DNA of 64,000 bases from Neocallimastix lanati (nom. inval.) (lineage: Eukaryota > Neocallimastigomycota > Neocallimastigomycetes > Neocallimastigales > Neocallimastigaceae), in contig JACVTC010000035.1 of assembly GCA_016946835.1 (NCBI GenBank), positions 967,001 through 1,031,000 of the forward strand, given 5' to 3'. Positions 59,601-64,000 of the stretch are shown here, one piece after another. How positions within the stretch are numbered: position 1 is the stretch's first letter; the number at the start of each line of letters is the position of its first letter. Made by a program: the position numbers and the translations under genes. The notes under the pieces were generated by a model that saw only the letters and a list, made by a program, of their open reading frames with translations, did no database searches and had not been told where the DNA came from.

Positions 59601-62600
59601 TTCAAAAATTAATAAAACTGTAGGAAATGTAAATGATTCAAATAATTATTTTATTTTCTTAAAATTTTCTTTATATTAATTATATATTATATATTTATAT
59701 TCAGAGTACGAAGCCAAACTTAAAGAAAAAAGGTACAGTAACACCAAAATCAACCAGTCCAATGACAGTTAAACCTGTAGCAAGATCAAATGCAATGGCA
59801 ATTGATAATGATGTAAGTATGTCAGTTGAATCATTAACAATGACAGAAGAAGAAGCTGAAACACAAGCGAAAGCACTTTTTGGTGAATCGACTATTGACG
59901 ATCTACAAGCAAAGGTTTGGAAAGTTCGTTTAGCTGGTATAGTATTATTCGATATTACAAAAATTATTATTATTATAAATTTAATGATGTTATTAATTTT
60001 TTTTTTAAATTATTTTAATTAGCTACTGATACCTTATTAAATGAAATTAAAGAAAAAAATTCTTCCGAAGTAAATGCTGAAACAATAACAAAATTACTAT
60101 CTGTAAAACCTGGATGGAAAGAAAGCAATTTCCAAGTAATTTTATAAAAAAAATAATATATATTTATGTATAAACAAATACTAAGTTTTTTTTTGAAATT
60201 ATATAAATATTTATGTAATAAAAATAAAGGTAAATACAAGAATGTATACAATATTTAAATATATTGCAACTTTACCAAGCTTTAATGAACCTATTGCGGC
60301 TATATCAATTCCAAGTTAGTATATAATTAATAAGAATTATATTATTCAAAAAATATTTTAATAAAATATTTATTTAAAATTATTTATAATTAAAGAAATC
60401 ACCGAAAAAATTAGTGATTTAAAGATAAAAAAAATTGCAGGGGAATGCTTAGAATCATATATTGAAGCTATCGGATTTCAATCTGTTCTTAAATATAGTA
60501 ATACTTTATTTTTTAATAAATTTTTAGTAAAAAACATATTTTATATACTAATATAAATCAATTTTAATAGTGTATAATACAATAAAAGAAACAAATAATC
60601 CGAAAACTATTGCTGATTCGTTTATGTGGATAAATTCGAATTTACTTGATTTTGGATGTGATGGTATTGATATATCTGAATTAATCAATATATTAAAAAT
60701 TGGTTTTAATCATTCTGCTCCTGCATGTAGAAAAAATGCAATTGCTGTTATTGCAACATTAAGAATGTTCTGTGGACCTGACGTAAGAAACTTTATTGAA
60801 GATTTAAATCCTACACTTCTTTCAACTATTGATGCTGAATTGGAAAAAGCTTCAAAACGTTCACCACCAAAACCAACTAGAATACAAGGGTCAAGTCAAA
60901 GTCAAAATATAGCTTCAATGAATCAGGATAACATGGTTCCTGAAGAACCAGTAATTGTTAAAGTTGATATTAGTGAGCATTTAAATGAAACTTTAATAAA
61001 TAAGCTTGGCGATTCAAACTGGAGATCAAGAAAAGAAGCATTAGATGAAATTGAAGAGTTAATTAATAATGCTAATAAACATATCAAACCAAACTTAGGT
61101 GAATTACCTGTAGCATTAAATCATAGATTTAATGATTCAAATAAAAATTTAATAGTTAAGGCTATTGATTTATATTCATTATTAGTAACAGCAGTTGGAC
61201 CACCATTTATAAATCATGCAAAATTAATGATTAATTCAATTTTACCGTTGTTTGGAGATAACAAAGTACAAATTCGTAATTCAGCATTAAATGCTTTGAA
61301 TACAACAATGAAAATAATGCCAATTGATGTTTTAATACAAACAATATCTGAAACAATGACAAATGACCAACCTTCATTCAGAAAAGAAATGTCTAACTGG
61401 TTGAATGATACTCTAAACGATTTAACAAGTAATAATAAGCCATTACCAGATTTAAATAATATTTTACATGTTAATATTTTATATTTAATGGATAAAAATA
61501 ATGAAGTTCGTAGAGCTGCACAAGGTTCATTTACTTATATTGCAAATGAGCTCAGTGTTGATACTATTAAAAAAGCATGTACACGTATAAGAGGATCTTC
61601 TTCTGTTGTAATGCCATTATTAGAATCAATACGTCCAGGAAGTACTATTGTTAATTCACCTCCTAAACAAACAACACCAACAGTTAAAGAAATTCCAGGA
61701 TTAAGTAAAGCAAGGCTTGCTGGTTCAAATAAAAGAAGATCCCAAGCGACACCGCCGATGGGATTAGCATCAAAGCGTGAAGCAGTAATGGGATCAGCGT
61801 CAAAGCCACCAATTTTAACAATGGACAATAGAGCAAAAGAAATGCGTGCTGAAAAAGATAGAGGACTAACAAAATGGACTTTAGATAATCCAAGACAAGA
61901 ATTAACCTCGTTATTATCGGAACAATGTGAAAATCATTTTAGTTCTGATATTAAAACTCAATTATTTAGTAATTCACATTATAAAGAAAAAGATTATTTA
62001 AGTTCCTTAAATATTTTAACTTCATGTTTAGCTGATCGTCAGTACGCTACTCAAAAATGGGGACTTTCATGGGAAGAAAATTGTTTAAGATTCATTTCAG
62101 TTACAGATTTAATATTAAAATATTTAACCTTAAGATTTTGTGATACAAATACAACAGTTTTGATTAAATGTTTAGATTTACTTGATGCACTATTTGTAGT
62201 ATTAGATGAAAATGGATATTATTTATCAGAATATGAAGCGTCTTGCTTTTTACCATCATTTATTAACAAAGTAATATTAAACTATAATTATTAATATAAT
62301 TATTATTTTTATAATTATTATTATTATTTTTATTATTAATATTATTATTAATAATTTATTATTATTACTATTATTATTTTTTATTATTATATAATTATGA
62401 ACATTATTTATATATATATATATAATTATTACTATTTTTTTATTTTTAATGAAAATAAAGATTGGTGATAGTAAAGATATAATAAGACAAAGAATAAAAA
62501 ACTTAATAAAGCAACTTTGTAGAATTTATCCAGCAAGTCGTACTTTTAATTATATATGTGAAGGATTAAAATCTAAAAATTCACGTGTTAGAGTTGAATG

Positions 62601-64000
62601 CCTAAATGAATTAGGAAGTTTAATTCAAAGAAATGGTTTAAATGTTTGTCATCCAAATAAAGCATTGCCAGTCATATCCAATCAAATATTAGATAGAGAT
62701 GCAAATGTTAGAAATGCTGCATTAAATACACTTGTAGAAGCTTATAAACAAGTTGGTGATAATATATATAAATATATTAGTAATATACCAGAAAGGAGTA
62801 GACAATTATTAGATGAAAAATTAAAGAGATTACCTTCCTATAATATGTATCAAAATAAACCGATGACAAATGATATGAATCAAATGGGTGGTAATATAAT
62901 GAATGATAATAGAAGAATGCAACATGTTGATGTGATGCCACAATCTCCAACACCAATGGAAATTGATGGACCTTCGAATGATAATATTCAAAAATCATTT
63001 CAAGATAATCATATTAAAAAAGAATTTAGTTTGGATATTGATAAATTAAATTTACCACAATTATCTAATCCAGTAAATTATACTTTAAACAATAATATGA
63101 ATGCTACTTCTCCAATGGTTATGGAAAATGAAAGTCCAATAATGAATAATTTAAGTGGAAATCCACTATCAACTAATAGCAGTATTTCAAATAATGGATT
63201 TGGCTACGAAAATCGCAGATCTCTATATGACTATTCTTCAAATGGAATTCAGAAAGATTATATGATGGACTTTATTACAACGCAAATTATGAGTGGTGTT
63301 TCTTCAGAAAGTGTAGATGCATTAAAGCAACTTGATCCTATTTTGAGAAATCACCCAGAAATTGTTATACCTCATATAAATCAAACTATAAATGCCATAA
63401 CTTTCCAGATGAAATTAGTATTTAATTCAGATAATATAAATGCTCCAGGATTAGTAAGATTATGCAAGCATTTAATTAATGTATTAGTTTTAATATTTTC
63501 AAATGTAGAATTATCAAAAATTATTGTGAAAGATTCATTATACCCATTATTTGAAGAAGTATTAAAAGGAATGCTTGATCATAATTTAACAAAATCTGAA
63601 GCTGGTTCTCAATTGGTCAGAGCATTAAATATTTTAATGGTAAGAATTCTTGACAATAGTAATAGAAATATTTCATTTAGTGCGTTATTATTACTTTTAG
63701 AGAAATCATCTGCAATCTTAATATCAATGTCAAATGAAAGTAATGAAAAAGTAACACTTCAAGCTAAATTCACAGAATTGGTAATGAAATGTTTATGGAA
63801 AATGACAAAAGCAATTCATAAAATGTTAGAAACCCAAACATTAGAAGTTAATCAATTATTATTAGATATTAATAACTTATTTATTGCTACTCCACCTTCT
63901 GAATGGAAGAAAAGAGCATCGGAAAATTTCCCTGTTGGGGATATGCCATTAAGAACTATTAAAACAATTTTATCTGAACTAACTTCGTCATTAAGTGATA
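56647..64000 (+). CDS. STU2: XMAP215/CKAP5 (Stu2 family) microtubule polymerase, five TOG domains, 3' end outside window
   Basis: Nineteen exons keep frame: 56647-56703, 56948-57144, 57239-57365, 57442-57521, 57621-57711, 57832-58030, 58147-58259, 58368-58481, 58558-58659, 58748-58837, 58930-59091, 59278-59472, 59563-59628, 59705-59936, 60023-60135, 60230-60314, 60396-60497, 60571-62270 and 62461 to the edge. At least 1788 residues are encoded. TOG1 spans about 1-222, TOG2 270-495 (IPKGFYDTI, KWKERKAALEEL), TOG3 590-805, TOG4 845-1080 (SNWRSRKEALDEIEEL) and TOG5 1135-1385 (LKYLTLRFCDTNTTVL, KSKNSRVRVECLNELG, RNAALNTLVEAY). A conserved C-terminal region with GDMPLRTIKTIL follows. The family adds tubulin to microtubule plus ends. 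Yeast Stu2 and fission-yeast Alp14 have two TOGs; this protein has the animal/amoebal five-TOG layout. The last exon stays open to base 64000. Confidence 0.95.
62271..62460 (+). other. ATT-rich intron 18 of the XMAP215 gene
   Basis: Donor GTAATA at 62271 and acceptor AATAAAG ending at 62460. It is filled with ATT-type repeats. It splits TOG5 between FLPSFINK and IGDSKDIIRQ, which corresponds to a continuous stretch in the human protein. Confidence 0.85.

Overview
This is a very AT-rich eukaryotic window with long A/T runs, Asn/Gln-rich proteins and many short introns. It most likely comes from an early-diverging zoosporic fungus, probably an anaerobic gut fungus (Neocallimastigomycota). The basis is a fungal Zn2Cys6 factor, an Sfp1/JAZF1-type zinc-finger factor, a fungal-like Mgr2, animal-like long forms of XMAP215 and RhoGEF, and base composition. 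An AT-rich amoebozoan is the main alternative. No database search was possible, so the taxon is an inference.

Layout. 1-1392: decayed, tandemly duplicated leucine-rich-repeat genes on the minus strand. 1860-7150: fossil pieces of a Ty1/copia element on both sides of a degenerate LINE. 7431-26460: about 19 kb without a recognisable gene. 27506-28993: C2H2 transcription factor. 30240-36455: a cluster of truncated, internally deleted and nested LINE copies of one family. 37720-39322: an eight-exon gene for a U11-48K (SNRNP48) homologue, a marker of the minor, U12-type spliceosome. 39978-43759 (minus): Zn2Cys6 factor with a long QLQP repeat. 46769-47373 (minus): Mgr2/ROMO1, a small TIM23-complex subunit. 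48453-54609: a 17-exon RhoGEF with RGS-like, C1, HR1-like, RA-like, DH and PH regions. 56647 to the right edge: an XMAP215/CKAP5 (Stu2 family) microtubule polymerase with five TOG domains, open at the window end.

The genes do not form a pathway. They cover transcription, splicing, organelle import, Rho signalling and microtubule growth. I spliced six intron-containing genes by eye; every exon junction keeps frame, giving 48 introns. In these models 21 of 48 introns end in AAG rather than TAG or CAG, which is unusual. None of the 48 looks U12-type, although the window encodes a U12-specific protein. I recognised no tRNA, rRNA or CRISPR array.
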